Part shown: piece after piece, positions 34,749-43,287 of the stretch
Layout of the letters: every line of letters begins with the position of its first letter
Numbering within the stretch: position 1 is the first letter of the stretch
Assembly (NCBI GenBank): GCA_041919675.1
Contig: JAYRTJ010000006.1
Coordinates: 4,371-68,370 of the forward strand
Length of the DNA: 64,000 nucleotides
Source: SHVO01 sp041919675
GTDB lineage: Bacteria; Pseudomonadota; Alphaproteobacteria; Rhodospirillales; Rhodospirillaceae
Reading direction: 5' to 3'
Translations under genes and position numbers: made by a program
Notes under the pieces: generated by a model
Database searches by the model: none
What the model was told of the DNA's origin: nothing
What the model saw: only the letters and a program-made list of their open reading frames with translations

Positions 34749-35435
34749 TTACCGCGCGGACTGAAGGGCCTTCAAGAGTTCGCGCTCGGCTTCCGAACGC
34801 TCCTCTTCCAGGCTTTGCGGTTCAGGACGGGCGGCGCGTTCAAACTGGCTTTCCAGGGTGCGCTTCGGACGCGGGAAACCGGCGGACGCGGCCGCCGGAG
34901 CGGCCTGCGCGGCCCGGCCCGGCACGCCGGCTTCGGCGCGCGCGGCGCCAAGGGCCGAGCGCAGATCGGCGGCGGTTTCTTCAAATCCGGCGACGGTATG
35001 CGCAAGCGTGCCGGCGGCGGGCGCGGCGGACCGCGGCGCCACATCGGCATAGGTCGCGCGGGCGCCCGGCGCCGTCACCGGCTGCACCTGGGCGACGTTC
35101 GACACGCCTTCGCTGCGCGCGACACGCACGGCGCCTTCGAGGCGGCCGGCGAGTTCTTCGGCGCGCGCGATCATGAACGCGAGGTCGTCGCGCAGGGTCT
35201 GGGCCTTCTCAACCCGGTCCTTGAGCGAGAGGTTGGCTTCGGTGGTGGCTTTCTTGAGTTTCGGGATGCCGGCTTCGGCGCGCATCGTCGCTTCGTTGAA
35301 GCTGTTGACCACCTTCGACAATTCGTCACGCGACTTGCGGAGCGCGGTGAGACGGCGGTTCAGGATGACGGCGTAAACGATCGTCGGGACGAGCAGCAGG
35401 ATAACGACAATGTCGAGGATGGAATCGGTCGTCAT
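34749..35435 (-). CDS. DUF6468 flagellar-locus membrane protein
   Basis: The 228-residue protein has an N-terminal membrane helix (DIVVILLLVPTIVYAVILNR) and a coiled coil at about residues 28-95 (LTALRKSRDELSKVVNSFNE). A low-complexity Ala/Pro region follows, ending in a charged stretch (SLEEERSEAERELLKALQSA). This matches DUF6468 proteins found between fliM and motE in alphaproteobacterial flagellar loci. Function is not established; the helix and coil suggest a motor- or switch-associated membrane protein. A 133-base gap separates it from fliM and carries the palindrome GGCAATAATTGCC at about 35520-35532. Confidence 0.82.
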   Translation of the reverse strand: MTTDSILDIVVILLLVPTIVYAVILNRRLTALRKSRDELSKVVNSFNEATMRAEAGIPKLKKATTEANLSLKDRVEKAQTLRDDLAFMIARAEELAGRLEGAVRVARSEGVSNVAQVQPVTAPGARATYADVAPRSAAPAAGTLAHTVAGFEETAADLRSALGAARAEAGVPGRAAQAAPAAASAGFPRPKRTLESQFERAARPEPQSLEEERSEAERELLKALQSAR

Positions 35436-35568
35436 GGCTCTCTCCCGAAGGGGTCTCGTTTATTATATCGGTTTCGGCAGCGAATTTCGCATCGCGGGCC
35501 ATAAAAGATAGTTAACGGCGGCAATAATTGCCGGGGACCAGCCGCCCTTGAAGAACAGGTGGAAAGGC

Positions 35569-36726
35569 TTACGCGCCGACGCCTTTTTCCTTGTTGGCGC
35601 CGAGGCGGCGATGGTCGACGCGGATGGCGATATTGTTGCCGCGGCGGCCCATTTTGCCGACGAACATCGGCTGATCGCCGCAGCGCAGGATCACGGGCGA
35701 GTCCGCGGTCGCGTTCAGGAGGAGCTTGGAGCCCACCTTCATGTTGAGGACGCGCGAGAGCGGCAGAACCTGGGTATCGAGCACCGCCTCGAGCGGCACT
35801 TCGGTGAACCACATTTCCTCGGCCAGGTGGGTTTCCCAAATCGAGTCGCGGCCGAACTTTTCCCCCATGAACATCTGCAAGAGAAGTTCGCGGACCGGTT
35901 CGAGGGTCGCGAAGGGGATGAGAATTTCGAGGCGGCCGCCGCGGTCTTCCATGTCGATGCGCAAGCGCGCGACGATGGCGGCGTTGGACGGCTGGGAAAT
36001 GGTGGCGAAACGCGGGTTGGTTTCCAGGCGGTCGAAACGGAAGGTGACCGGCGAGAGCGGATCGAAGGCGGCGGACAAATCAGCCAGCACGACGTGGATC
36101 ATGCGCTCGACCAGCGTGCGTTCGATGGTGGTGTAGGGACGCCCTTCCACGCGCATGGCCGCGGTGCCGCGGCGGCCGCCGAGCAGCACGTCGACGATCG
36201 AATAGATCATCGAGCTGTCCACGGTCATGAGGCCGAAGTTGTCCCACTCTTCCGCCTTGAAGACGGTCAGCATGGCCGGCAGCGGGATCGAGTTCAGATA
36301 GTCGCCGAAACGCTGCGAGAGAATGTCGTCCAGCGAGACTTCGACGTTGTCGGACGTGAAGTTACGCAAGGAGGTCGTCATCATGCGCACGAGCCGGTCG
36401 AACACGACTTCCAGCATGGGAAGGCGTTCGTAGGACACGAGCGCGGAGTTGAGGATCGCCTGGATGCCGGCGCGGTCGGAGCCTTCATCGGAGGCTTCGT
36501 CGAACCCCAAGAGACTGTCGATTTCGTCCTGGTTCAGGACGCGCGTGGACTCGCCGCGGGCGCCGCCGCCCATGAAATCATCGGCGCCTTCGTCGGCGCC
36601 GCCGAGCATCGCTTCCCATTCGGCCGCCATCGCATCGGCGTCCTCGCCCCCTTTCGCGGGTTCGGGCGCGTCCGTCTTGGCGTCGGCCAGCGCGGCGGCG
36701 AGTTCGTCGGATTCACTTGGACTCAT
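35569..36726 (-). CDS. fliM: Flagellar motor switch protein FliM
   Basis: The 385-residue protein carries the CheY-P binding motif LNQDEIDSLLGF at residues 64-75, preceded by an acidic/glycine N-terminal extension that enterobacterial FliM lacks. The middle CheC-like domain is clear (NSALVSYERLPMLEVVFDRL; DYLNSIPLPAMLTVFKAEEW; SSMIYSIVDVLLGGRRG). The C-terminal SpoA domain (VPLEAVLDTQVLPLSRVLNM; GDQPMFVGKMGRRGNNIAIR) binds FliN in the C-ring. FliM sets rotation direction in response to phospho-CheY. It lies 31 bases after fliL in the same transcript. Confidence 0.96.
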   Translation of the reverse strand: MSPSESDELAAALADAKTDAPEPAKGGEDADAMAAEWEAMLGGADEGADDFMGGGARGESTRVLNQDEIDSLLGFDEASDEGSDRAGIQAILNSALVSYERLPMLEVVFDRLVRMMTTSLRNFTSDNVEVSLDDILSQRFGDYLNSIPLPAMLTVFKAEEWDNFGLMTVDSSMIYSIVDVLLGGRRGTAAMRVEGRPYTTIERTLVERMIHVVLADLSAAFDPLSPVTFRFDRLETNPRFATISQPSNAAIVARLRIDMEDRGGRLEILIPFATLEPVRELLLQMFMGEKFGRDSIWETHLAEEMWFTEVPLEAVLDTQVLPLSRVLNMKVGSKLLLNATADSPVILRCGDQPMFVGKMGRRGNNIAIRVDHRRLGANKEKGVGA

Positions 36727-36757
36727 GTACGAACCTTTTGGGTCGCTAACTTAGTGC

Positions 36758-37354
36758 TTACTGAACAATCATGTCCTTGAAGAGCACGTCCTTCACCTGC
36801 GACGGACGCACGGCGGCGTTGACGCGGTTCAGGAGCTCCTCGCGCAGGCGATACATGCCGGCGGCGCCTTGCAGATCCTCGAGGCGCAGCTCGCGCAGGT
36901 AGACCTGGAAATTGTCGACGATGCGCGGCAGCACGTTGTCGATGCGCGCGATGTCCGCTTCGCTGGTGAGCTCGAGGCTCACCTTGATCTTCAAGAAATT
37001 GCGGGTACGGCCGGCGGTGTTGATGTTCACCAGCATCTCGGGCATTTCGTAGAACACGGCGCCGACGCCGCTGTCCGCGCCGGCGGCGGGCGCGGCTTCG
37101 GCGGGCTTCGCATGCTCGGCGGCCGGCGCGGCATGTTCGCCTTCGGCCGGCGCCGCGGCCTGTTCTTCAGGGGCGGCTCCGCCGGAGATCATCGCGAGCA
37201 AGGGATCGGCCAGGCCGGTGAAATAAGCCGCGGTCGCGCCGCCGAGGATGAGAAGAATCGGCAGCACGACCATGAGCAACAGCTTCTTTTTGCCGCCGCC
37301 GCCGCCACCCTCGAATTCGGGCTCGTCGCCTTCGAAATCCTGTTCTTCCGCCAT
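36758..37354 (-). CDS. fliL: Flagellar basal-body protein FliL
   Basis: The protein is 198 residues from ATG 37354 (AAAGG just upstream); the longer frame to 37381 is less likely. An acidic N-terminus and glycine run precede the membrane helix at about residues 25-45 (KKLLLMVVLPILLILGGATA). An Ala/Glu linker follows, then the FliL periplasmic domain (FYEMPEMLVNINTAGRTRNF; LKIKVSLELTSEADIARID; LPRIVDNFQVYLRELRLEDL). FliL rings surround and stabilise stator units. It is the first gene of the minus-strand motor group and diverges from flgF. Confidence 0.95.
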   Translation of the reverse strand: MAEEQDFEGDEPEFEGGGGGGKKKLLLMVVLPILLILGGATAAYFTGLADPLLAMISGGAAPEEQAAAPAEGEHAAPAAEHAKPAEAAPAAGADSGVGAVFYEMPEMLVNINTAGRTRNFLKIKVSLELTSEADIARIDNVLPRIVDNFQVYLRELRLEDLQGAAGMYRLREELLNRVNAAVRPSQVKDVLFKDMIVQ

Positions 37355-37477
37355 TGCCTTTAGTCCTTGCGCAAAGCGCACGTTACGGCCCGAGAGAGAG
37401 ATCGGGCCTTTGCGAGGTTCCGCAAACCTACCGGGCCGGGGTTAACAATATACTTAATAGCGGGCCCTCGCCCCCCG

Positions 37478-37502
37478 CCCTCGCCGGCACGCGGGGAGAG
37501 GG
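37478..37502. repeat. Dispersed GC palindrome (family B, copy 1)
   Basis: CCCTCGCCGGCACGCGGGGA followed by GAGGG forms an imperfect hairpin. A close relative lies at 38445-38477 between flgF and flgG. Such short palindromes are common intergenic repeats in high-GC genomes. Confidence 0.55.
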
Positions 37503-37615
37503 CGCGAAGGTGCAGGCAGTTTTTGCCCCTCAAGGGCGGCAAAAGAGAGTCTTTGCCGGGGCGGAACGCCGCCTCCTGCCGCCGCAAAGCATTGTTTTAT
37601 CTCGTAAAACAGCTC

Positions 37616-37631
37616 TGGCACGGCGTATGCA
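37616..37631 (+). promoter_or_regulatory. Sigma-54 promoter of flgF operon
   Basis: TGGCACGGCGTATGCA matches the sigma-54 consensus TGGCAC-N5-TTGCA with one mismatch: GG and GC are correctly ten bases apart. It lies 44 bases before the flgF ATG. Sigma-54 control of rod and hook genes is known from Caulobacter flagellar loci. Confidence 0.8.
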
Positions 37632-37674
37632 TTAGATGGGCCAATCACTCAGCGCAAAAGCGCGGGAAAAGGCC

Positions 37675-38430
37675 ATGGATAATACGACATATATCGCGCT
37701 GTCGCGGCAGCAGGCGCTTTGGAACCAGCTTTCGGTGGTCGCCAACAACCTGGCGAACGTGAACACGACCGGCTTCAAGGGCACGGACGTTCTGTTCACG
37801 CAGTACATCGAGCGCGTGAAGCAAGACGACCGCACGTTTGAAGACAAGGTGGCGTTCACCCACGACTTCGGTCTGGTGCGCAACCTGGCGCAGGGCGCCT
37901 TCAATTACACCGGCAACACCTTCGACCTCGCCATCCAGGGCGAAGGCTATTTCGCGCTGCAGGACCAGAACGGCGGCGTGCGCTACACCCGCGCCGGCAA
38001 CCTGACCGTCAACGGCGAAGGCCAGCTCGTCACCCAGGACAACCGCCCGGTGCTCGGCACCAACGACGCGCCGATCACCGTGCCGCGCGACGTCGGCGAA
38101 ATCCTCGTCCAGGGCGACGGTTCGATCATCAATCAGAAGACCGCTGAATCCATCGGCCAGATCAAGATCGTGCGCTTCGACGACGAGCGCCTTTTAAAGC
38201 AGGTCGACGGCACCTCCTTCGTCACGGTTCCCGGCCAGCAGGAAATCGTGATGCAGAACCCGAAGCTGGCGCAGGGCGTCCTGGAAGATTCGAACGTGAA
38301 CGGCATCAGCGAAATGACCCGTCTGATCGCCCTCAACCGCACCTACCAGGACGTCACGAGAATGGTGGAACAAGAGCACGAGCGGAAACGCAAAGCGTCC
38401 GACCTCTTCGCCCGCCAGACGACCGCTTAA
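37675..38430 (+). CDS. flgF: Flagellar proximal rod protein FlgF
   Basis: The protein is 251 residues from ATG 37675 with AAAAGG directly upstream. The N-terminal rod motif is present (LSVVANNLANVNTTGFKGTD), as is the FlgE/F/G central domain (TFDLAIQGEGYFALQDQNGG; VRYTRAGNLTVNGEGQLVTQ). The C-terminal helix ends in NGISEMTRLIALNRTYQDVT. FlgF forms part of the proximal rod. The gene is first in an operon with flgG, flgA and flgH and is driven by the sigma-54 site upstream. Confidence 0.96.
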   Translation: MDNTTYIALSRQQALWNQLSVVANNLANVNTTGFKGTDVLFTQYIERVKQDDRTFEDKVAFTHDFGLVRNLAQGAFNYTGNTFDLAIQGEGYFALQDQNGGVRYTRAGNLTVNGEGQLVTQDNRPVLGTNDAPITVPRDVGEILVQGDGSIINQKTAESIGQIKIVRFDDERLLKQVDGTSFVTVPGQQEIVMQNPKLAQGVLEDSNVNGISEMTRLIALNRTYQDVTRMVEQEHERKRKASDLFARQTTA

Positions 38431-38444
38431 GCCCCTCGCCCCGA

Positions 38445-38477
38445 CCCTCGCCCGCACGCGGAAGAGGGGGAAGAGGG
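38445..38477. repeat. Dispersed GC palindrome (family B, copy 2)
   Basis: CCCTCGCCCGCACGCGGAAG with GAGGG repeats lies in the 68-base flgF-flgG gap and resembles the copy at 37478-37502. It may weaken readthrough or stabilise the upstream message. Confidence 0.5.
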
Positions 38478-38498
38478 AAAGAACAAGGAACAACGGCC

Positions 38499-39290
<792 letters not shown>

Positions 39291-39313
39291 TCCGGACTTT
39301 TAGGACGTTCGCC

Positions 39314-40726
39314 ATGGGTAAGTTGGTTCGTATGAATAAGAGCTTCGCACTGTCGCTCGCCGTCATGCTTGCTGCCTCCCCCCTCGCAGCAGCCACAACC
39401 GTCGATGGGAAAACGGGCGGCAGTGCGAACACCCTCGATGAGGGCCTGCGCCTCAACACGGCGATCACCGTGCAGGGCGACGCGGTCACCCTCGGCGACG
39501 TGTTCCAAGGCTATCTCTCGCGCCCCGAGAAAGTCGTCGCCCAGGCGCCGAAGCCGGGCCAGCGCATGACCCTTTCGGCCGAATGGCTGGAAGACACCGC
39601 GCGCACCTACGGCCTCGACTGGCGTCCGGTCAACACCTTCGACCGCGCGGTTGTGTATCAGCCGGGCCGGACGGTGAACGGCGCGGACATCATGGCGCAG
39701 GTGAAAGCCGCGCTGATCGCGAACGGCATGCCGGAAAACTACGGCGTGACCAACGCGACCACGATCGCGCCCGTCACCGTGGCGATGAAAGCCTCGACCG
39801 AAGCCGACGTGCGTGAAGCGGTGTACAACGAAACCAACCGCACGTTCTCGGCCCTCGTGCAGATCCCGCGCAACGACCCGCATGCGATTTTCATCCAGCT
39901 GCGCGGCGCCGCGTTCCCGACGGTTCAGCTGCCCGTCCTGAAGGCGGCCGCCGGCAAGAACACCGCCATCACGGCGGATATGATCGACATCATCGACGTC
40001 GCCGAAGACCAGGTGCGCCCGGCGACCCTGACCGATCCCAACCAGCTGATCGGCAAGACGCCGAAGATGTTCCTCAAAGCCGGTCAGCCGATCCGCGAGA
40101 ACGACGTGACGCAGATCACCATGGTCGACGTGCCGGTGCTGGTCACCGCGGCCGACCGCGACACCCGCATCACCAAGGCCGACGTGAAGGTCGTATCGAT
40201 GAACGCCGCCAGCCTGCCGGCCGACGCCGTCACCGACGCCGCCTTCCTGGTGGGCAAGACCCCGCGCCGCAACCTGGTGGCCGGAACGCCGGTCCGCCGC
40301 GCCGATGTCGCCGTCGTCAAGCAGATCGAAGTGCCGGTGCTGGCGCGCGATGTCGCCCGCGGCACCGAACTGACCGCCGACGACATTACCTTTGTCATGA
40401 TGAACGAAGGCGAAGTGGTGGGCGACGTCGTGACCGACGAAGCCGGCATCGTGGGCCAGACCGCCCGCCTGATGCTGCGCGCCGGCCAGCCGCTTCGCAA
40501 ATTCTCGATGACCAAACCCATTGCCGTCGAACGCAATCAGATGGTGACCGTGATGTGGACCGTGAAGTCGATGAACCTGACCGCCCAGGCCAAGACGATG
40601 GAGCGCGGCGCGGTGGGTGAAGTGATCCGCGTGACCAACACCAAGAGCAACCAGACCGTTCTTGCGGAAATCATCGACAGCCGCACGGTGCGCGTCGCCG
40701 CGCCCGACCAGACGTCCTCGCGCTAA
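39314..40726 (+). CDS. flgA: FlgA P-ring chaperone with three SAF-like repeats
   Basis: The 470-residue protein has a signal peptide ending near SPLAAAT. FlgA is the periplasmic chaperone for P-ring protein FlgI and is usually 140-350 residues. Here residues about 40-205 form the N-terminal FlgA part, then three SAF-type units follow, each containing an (I/L/V)T..D(I/V/M) turn and an L.AGQP/L.AGTP element: KNTAITADMIDIIDV with FLKAGQPI; DTRITKADVKVVSM with NLVAGTPV; GTELTADDITFVMM with MLRAGQPL. The C-terminal MERGAVGEVIRVTNTKSNQT is the usual FlgA end. Duplication of the SAF unit is the unusual point. Gene order flgF-flgG-flgA-flgH supports the name. Confidence 0.9.
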   Translation: MGKLVRMNKSFALSLAVMLAASPLAAATTVDGKTGGSANTLDEGLRLNTAITVQGDAVTLGDVFQGYLSRPEKVVAQAPKPGQRMTLSAEWLEDTARTYGLDWRPVNTFDRAVVYQPGRTVNGADIMAQVKAALIANGMPENYGVTNATTIAPVTVAMKASTEADVREAVYNETNRTFSALVQIPRNDPHAIFIQLRGAAFPTVQLPVLKAAAGKNTAITADMIDIIDVAEDQVRPATLTDPNQLIGKTPKMFLKAGQPIRENDVTQITMVDVPVLVTAADRDTRITKADVKVVSMNAASLPADAVTDAAFLVGKTPRRNLVAGTPVRRADVAVVKQIEVPVLARDVARGTELTADDITFVMMNEGEVVGDVVTDEAGIVGQTARLMLRAGQPLRKFSMTKPIAVERNQMVTVMWTVKSMNLTAQAKTMERGAVGEVIRVTNTKSNQTVLAEIIDSRTVRVAAPDQTSSR

Positions 40727-40746
40727 TTAAGTTGAAGGAAACGGCC

Positions 40747-41475
40747 ATGACCAAGACAACCCTTTTCCGCCTCGCGGCCTGCCTGCTCACGGCAAGCATG
40801 TTATCGGCTTGCGGCACGGCCGAGCGCCTGTCGCGCATCGGCGCGAACCCGGCGATGTCTCCGGTCACGAGCCCGACCCAGCATGAAGACTACCGCCCCG
40901 TCAGCATGCCGATGCCCACCCCGCTGATCCTCGAGCCCGCCGCGAATTCGCTGTGGCGTCCGGGCGCGCGCGCCTTCTTCAAGGACCAGCGCGCCAAGCA
41001 GGTCGGCGACGTGCTGACCGTGGTGGTGAACATCCAGAACGAACGCGCGCAGCTGCAGCAGCAGACCAGCCGCACCCGCGATAATACGGAAGGCGTCAGC
41101 ACCCCGAACGTGTTCGGCATCGGCGCCCTGCAGACCGACCCGGGCTTGGATGCCACCAGCAACTCCAACTCGACGGGCACGGGTTCGATCCAGCGCTCGG
41201 AAAGCATCAACCTGCGCCTCGCCGCCACCATTCTCCAGGTTCTGCCGAACGGCAACCTCGCCCTCGCGGGCCGTCAGGAAGTGCGCGTGAACGGCGAGCT
41301 GCGCGAACTTCTGGTGGCCGGCGTCATCCGCCCCGAAGACATCCGGTCCGACAACACCATTTCCTGGGACAAGATCGCCGAAGCCCGCGTCTCTTACGGC
41401 GGCCGCGGCATCGTCACCGACGTGCAGTCGCCGCGTTGGGGCCAGCAACTCTTCGACGTCCTGTTCCCCTATTAG
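40747..41475 (+). CDS. flgH: Flagellar L-ring protein FlgH
   Basis: The protein is 242 residues from ATG 40747, with AAGGA seven bases upstream; TTG 40732 is not needed. A lipoprotein signal (TASMLSACGT) puts the acylated Cys after LSA. The FlgH body is clear: SLWRPGARAFFKDQRAKQVG, DVLTVVVNIQNERA, LPNGNLALAGRQEVRVNGEL and GVIRPEDIRSDNTISWDKIA. FlgH forms the outer-membrane ring around the rod. It is last in the flgFGAH group and is followed by a strong terminator at 41593. Confidence 0.96.
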   Translation: MTKTTLFRLAACLLTASMLSACGTAERLSRIGANPAMSPVTSPTQHEDYRPVSMPMPTPLILEPAANSLWRPGARAFFKDQRAKQVGDVLTVVVNIQNERAQLQQQTSRTRDNTEGVSTPNVFGIGALQTDPGLDATSNSNSTGTGSIQRSESINLRLAATILQVLPNGNLALAGRQEVRVNGELRELLVAGVIRPEDIRSDNTISWDKIAEARVSYGGRGIVTDVQSPRWGQQLFDVLFPY

Positions 41476-41592
41476 TTTGCGGAAGGAAGCGCCGGCGGCT
41501 TAGCGGGAATCACCCCCCGCACGTCCGCCGGCCTTCCGGCCGCGCCTTCTGTCTCGCCGTTCATATCCATGGCCGGCGCAGAAGCAAACTCC

Positions 41593-41628
41593 GGGCTGGT
41601 GGAGATCTTCCACCAGCCCTTATTTTTT
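41593..41628 (+). terminator. Rho-independent terminator after flgH
   Basis: GGGCTGGTGGA (41593-41603) pairs with TCCACCAGCCC (41609-41619), followed by TTATTTTTT. The eleven-base stem, five-base loop and T-run are a textbook terminator for the flgFGAH transcript. Confidence 0.9.
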
Positions 41629-41880
41629 CTGCGCGCGGACGATGAGCGCGGGAGCAGGCGCGTTTGCCGCCGGGTTTCGGGTGAAAATAACGCCGGCGCC
41701 CGTCAATTTTTTCGTTAACGAGAGATAAACGGCGGAACCGGGGTTTATTGAAAGCGCCTCAAAACCAGCCCGGGGAATCCTTGAAGAGTCTGAGGGTTAA
41801 CGGGGCGCGGTGGGGGCGGTTTCGGGGGTTTTTGCACCGGAAGTCGATGAAATTTGGCCGCGAAAAATGGCCCCGAGACC

Positions 41881-41907
41881 AATGGTTAAAACCGTTTGTT
41901 AACCATT
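41881..41907. promoter_or_regulatory. Perfect inverted repeat with CtrA-like half-sites
   Basis: AATGGTTAA and TTAACCATT form a perfect nine-base inverted repeat with a nine-base spacer, about 90 bases before the flaF-paralogue start. TTAACCAT matches the half-site reported for the cell-cycle regulator CtrA, but the inverted arrangement differs from the usual direct TTAA-N7-TTAA. CtrA binding is inference. Confidence 0.55.
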
Positions 41908-41995
41908 CGGGCCCATATCTCGTGAGCGTAGAAAGTAGCGTGTTTCCACTCGATGCCTCGACACCACGGTATGACTTAGCAAAGGGGATAAACGG

Positions 41996-42349
41996 ATGAA
42001 CATGATGAGCACCGCCACGGCGAACCTCACCGTATTTGAGGAAGACGCCCTCGCTTTGACCCAGGCTGCGCTGGAAATCAGCCGCGCCTATGAATCCAAG
42101 GACGAACGCCGCCTCGCCGCCGCGCTCGACCGCAATCTGAAACTGTGGGTCGGTATCCGCACCCTGGTTTCCTCGGCGGAAAATCCGCTGCCCATGCAGA
42201 TCAAGGACAACCTGATCCGCCTCTCCAGCTTCGTTGCCCAGAAGACCTTCGAAATGCAGAACGGTGCGAACGCGAAGACCATCGAGTCGCTCGCGAACAC
42301 CAACCTGCAGATCTCCGAAGGTCTGCTGGACAAGCGCAGCGCTCACTAA
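41996..42349 (+). CDS. FlaF-like flagellin regulator paralogue
   Basis: The 117-residue helical protein starts at ATG 41996 after AAAGGGG. The segment NLKLWVGIRTLVSSAENPLP then MQIKDNLIRLSSFVAQKTFE matches the FlaF core, which in the copy at 62747 reads FNHLLWTIIQADLTEPDNQL then PPEIKANVMSLSIFVDKQTT. FlaF promotes flagellin synthesis or secretion in alphaproteobacteria, opposing FlbT. This second copy is not next to flbT or flagellin here, and its control region carries a CtrA-like inverted repeat, so it may act at another stage or on another flagellin. Confidence 0.8.
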   Translation: MNMMSTATANLTVFEEDALALTQAALEISRAYESKDERRLAAALDRNLKLWVGIRTLVSSAENPLPMQIKDNLIRLSSFVAQKTFEMQNGANAKTIESLANTNLQISEGLLDKRSAH

Positions 42350-42374
42350 GCGCCCGCTTCTTAGCAGTCATACC

Positions 42375-42752
42375 GCTGGCGAAACGCCGCTCCGAAAGGG
42401 GCGGCGTTTTTGCATTCGATGCGATTCTTTATCCCGCGCGCGAGGCGCGCGGGTGGCCGCTGGCGAAACGCCGCTCCGAAAGGGGCGGCGTTTTTGCATT
42501 CGATGCGATTCTTTATCCCGCGCGCGAGGCGCGCGGGTGGCCGCTGGCGAAACGCCGCTCCGAAAGGGGCGGCGTTTTTGCGTTCGCTGCGATTCTTTAT
42601 CCCGCGCGCGAGGCGCGCGGGTGGCCGCTGGCGAAACGCCGATCCGAAAGGAGCGGCGTTTTTGCGTTCGCTGCGATTCTTTATCCCGCGCGCGAGGCGC
42701 GCGGGTGGCCGCTGGCGAAACGCCGCTCCGAAAGGGGCGGCGTTTTTGCGTT
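42375..42752 (+). repeat. 84-bp tandem repeat, five copies, each with a terminator hairpin
   Basis: GCTGGCGAAACGCCG starts copies at 42375, 42459, 42543, 42627 and 42711, a constant period of 84 bases; the last copy is partial (about 42 bases). Each unit holds two palindromes: AACGCCGC-TCCGAAAGG-GCGGCGTTTTT, a terminator-like hairpin with T-run, and CCCGCGCG-CGAGG-CGCGCGGG. Copies 1-2 read ATTCGATGCG and copies 3-4 GTTCGCTGCG at one site, so the array diverged in steps. Copy 4 has GATCC and GAGCGG, a compensating pair that keeps the stem. Because 84 is divisible by three, frames stay open through it, but this is not evidence of coding. Confidence 0.95.
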
Positions 42753-42770
42753 CATGCTATACACCGTTCC

Positions 42771-43223
42771 ATGACCTTCACACCCGCCGATCCGGATTAC
42801 CGCGCGCGTTTCGCGCAGAGCTTCGCCCGCCAGACGGCGATGCAGACTCTCGGCATCACGGCCGCGGAGATCGCGCCCGGCAAGATCACGCTTGTCATGC
42901 CGTTCTCGGAGCGTCTCAGCCAGCAGCACGGCTTCATCCATGCGGGCGTGATCACCACGGGCCTGGACAGCGCCTGCGGTTACGCGGCCATGTCGCTGAT
43001 GCCGGCGGACGCGGCGGTGCTGAGCGTGGAGTTCAAAGTCAATCTGCTGGCCCCGGCGCACGGCGATTCGTTTGTGTTCAGAGGCGAGGTGCTTAAACCG
43101 GGGCGCACGATCACGGTTTGCGAAGGCAAGGCTTATGCAATTACAAACGGCCGGGAAAAGCTGATCGCCGCCATGACGGCCACGATGATGGCCATCGTGG
43201 GCCGCGAGAGCATACAGGGGTAA
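42771..43223 (+). CDS. PaaI-family thioesterase
   Basis: The protein is 150 residues from ATG 42771. Longer frames run back into the tandem repeats and are rejected. The hotdog-fold motif HGFIHAGVITTGLDSACGYA contains the HxG-(6-8)-D pattern of PaaI/YbgC-like thioesterases, followed by VLSVEFKVNLLAPAHGDSF and the VLKPGRTITVCEGKAYA strand. It should hydrolyse an acyl-CoA thioester, with Asp in the LDSA helix as the likely catalytic base. It stands alone between the repeat array and the convergent rhodanese gene. The five hairpins upstream isolate it from flagellar transcription. Confidence 0.88.
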   Translation: MTFTPADPDYRARFAQSFARQTAMQTLGITAAEIAPGKITLVMPFSERLSQQHGFIHAGVITTGLDSACGYAAMSLMPADAAVLSVEFKVNLLAPAHGDSFVFRGEVLKPGRTITVCEGKAYAITNGREKLIAAMTATMMAIVGRESIQG

Positions 43224-43287
43224 GCCCCAGCCTCACAAAAAAGCCGCCTCCTCTCGCCATGAGGACAGGGCTGGATAGGGACTGCGT

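Larger units (their letters stand above)
37355..37674. other. Divergent fliL / flgF control region
   Basis: The 320 bases contain the sigma-54 site for flgF, a TTAA-N8-TTAA pair at 37442-37457 and a small GC palindrome (37478-37502). No clear promoter for fliL was found by eye, and no reading frame here looks coding. Confidence 0.6.
41476..41995. other. Intergenic region flgH to flaF paralogue
   Basis: The 520 bases hold the flgH terminator (41593-41628), several TTAAC sequences (for example near 41714 and 41796) and a perfect inverted repeat at 41881-41907 that probably controls the next gene. I see no convincing coding sequence. Confidence 0.6.

Noticed and set aside
37442..37457. TTAA-N8-TTAA as a CtrA site before fliL
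   Set aside because: The known CtrA box has a seven-base spacer; one extra base would turn the half-sites out of phase. It is mentioned only as part of the intergenic description.
42234..42770. A protein with 28-residue repeats running from the flaF paralogue through the tandem array into the thioesterase
   Set aside because: The 84-base period is divisible by three, so any frame without a stop stays open. The units are terminator hairpins, two frames are equally open, and the thioesterase has its own ATG at 42771.
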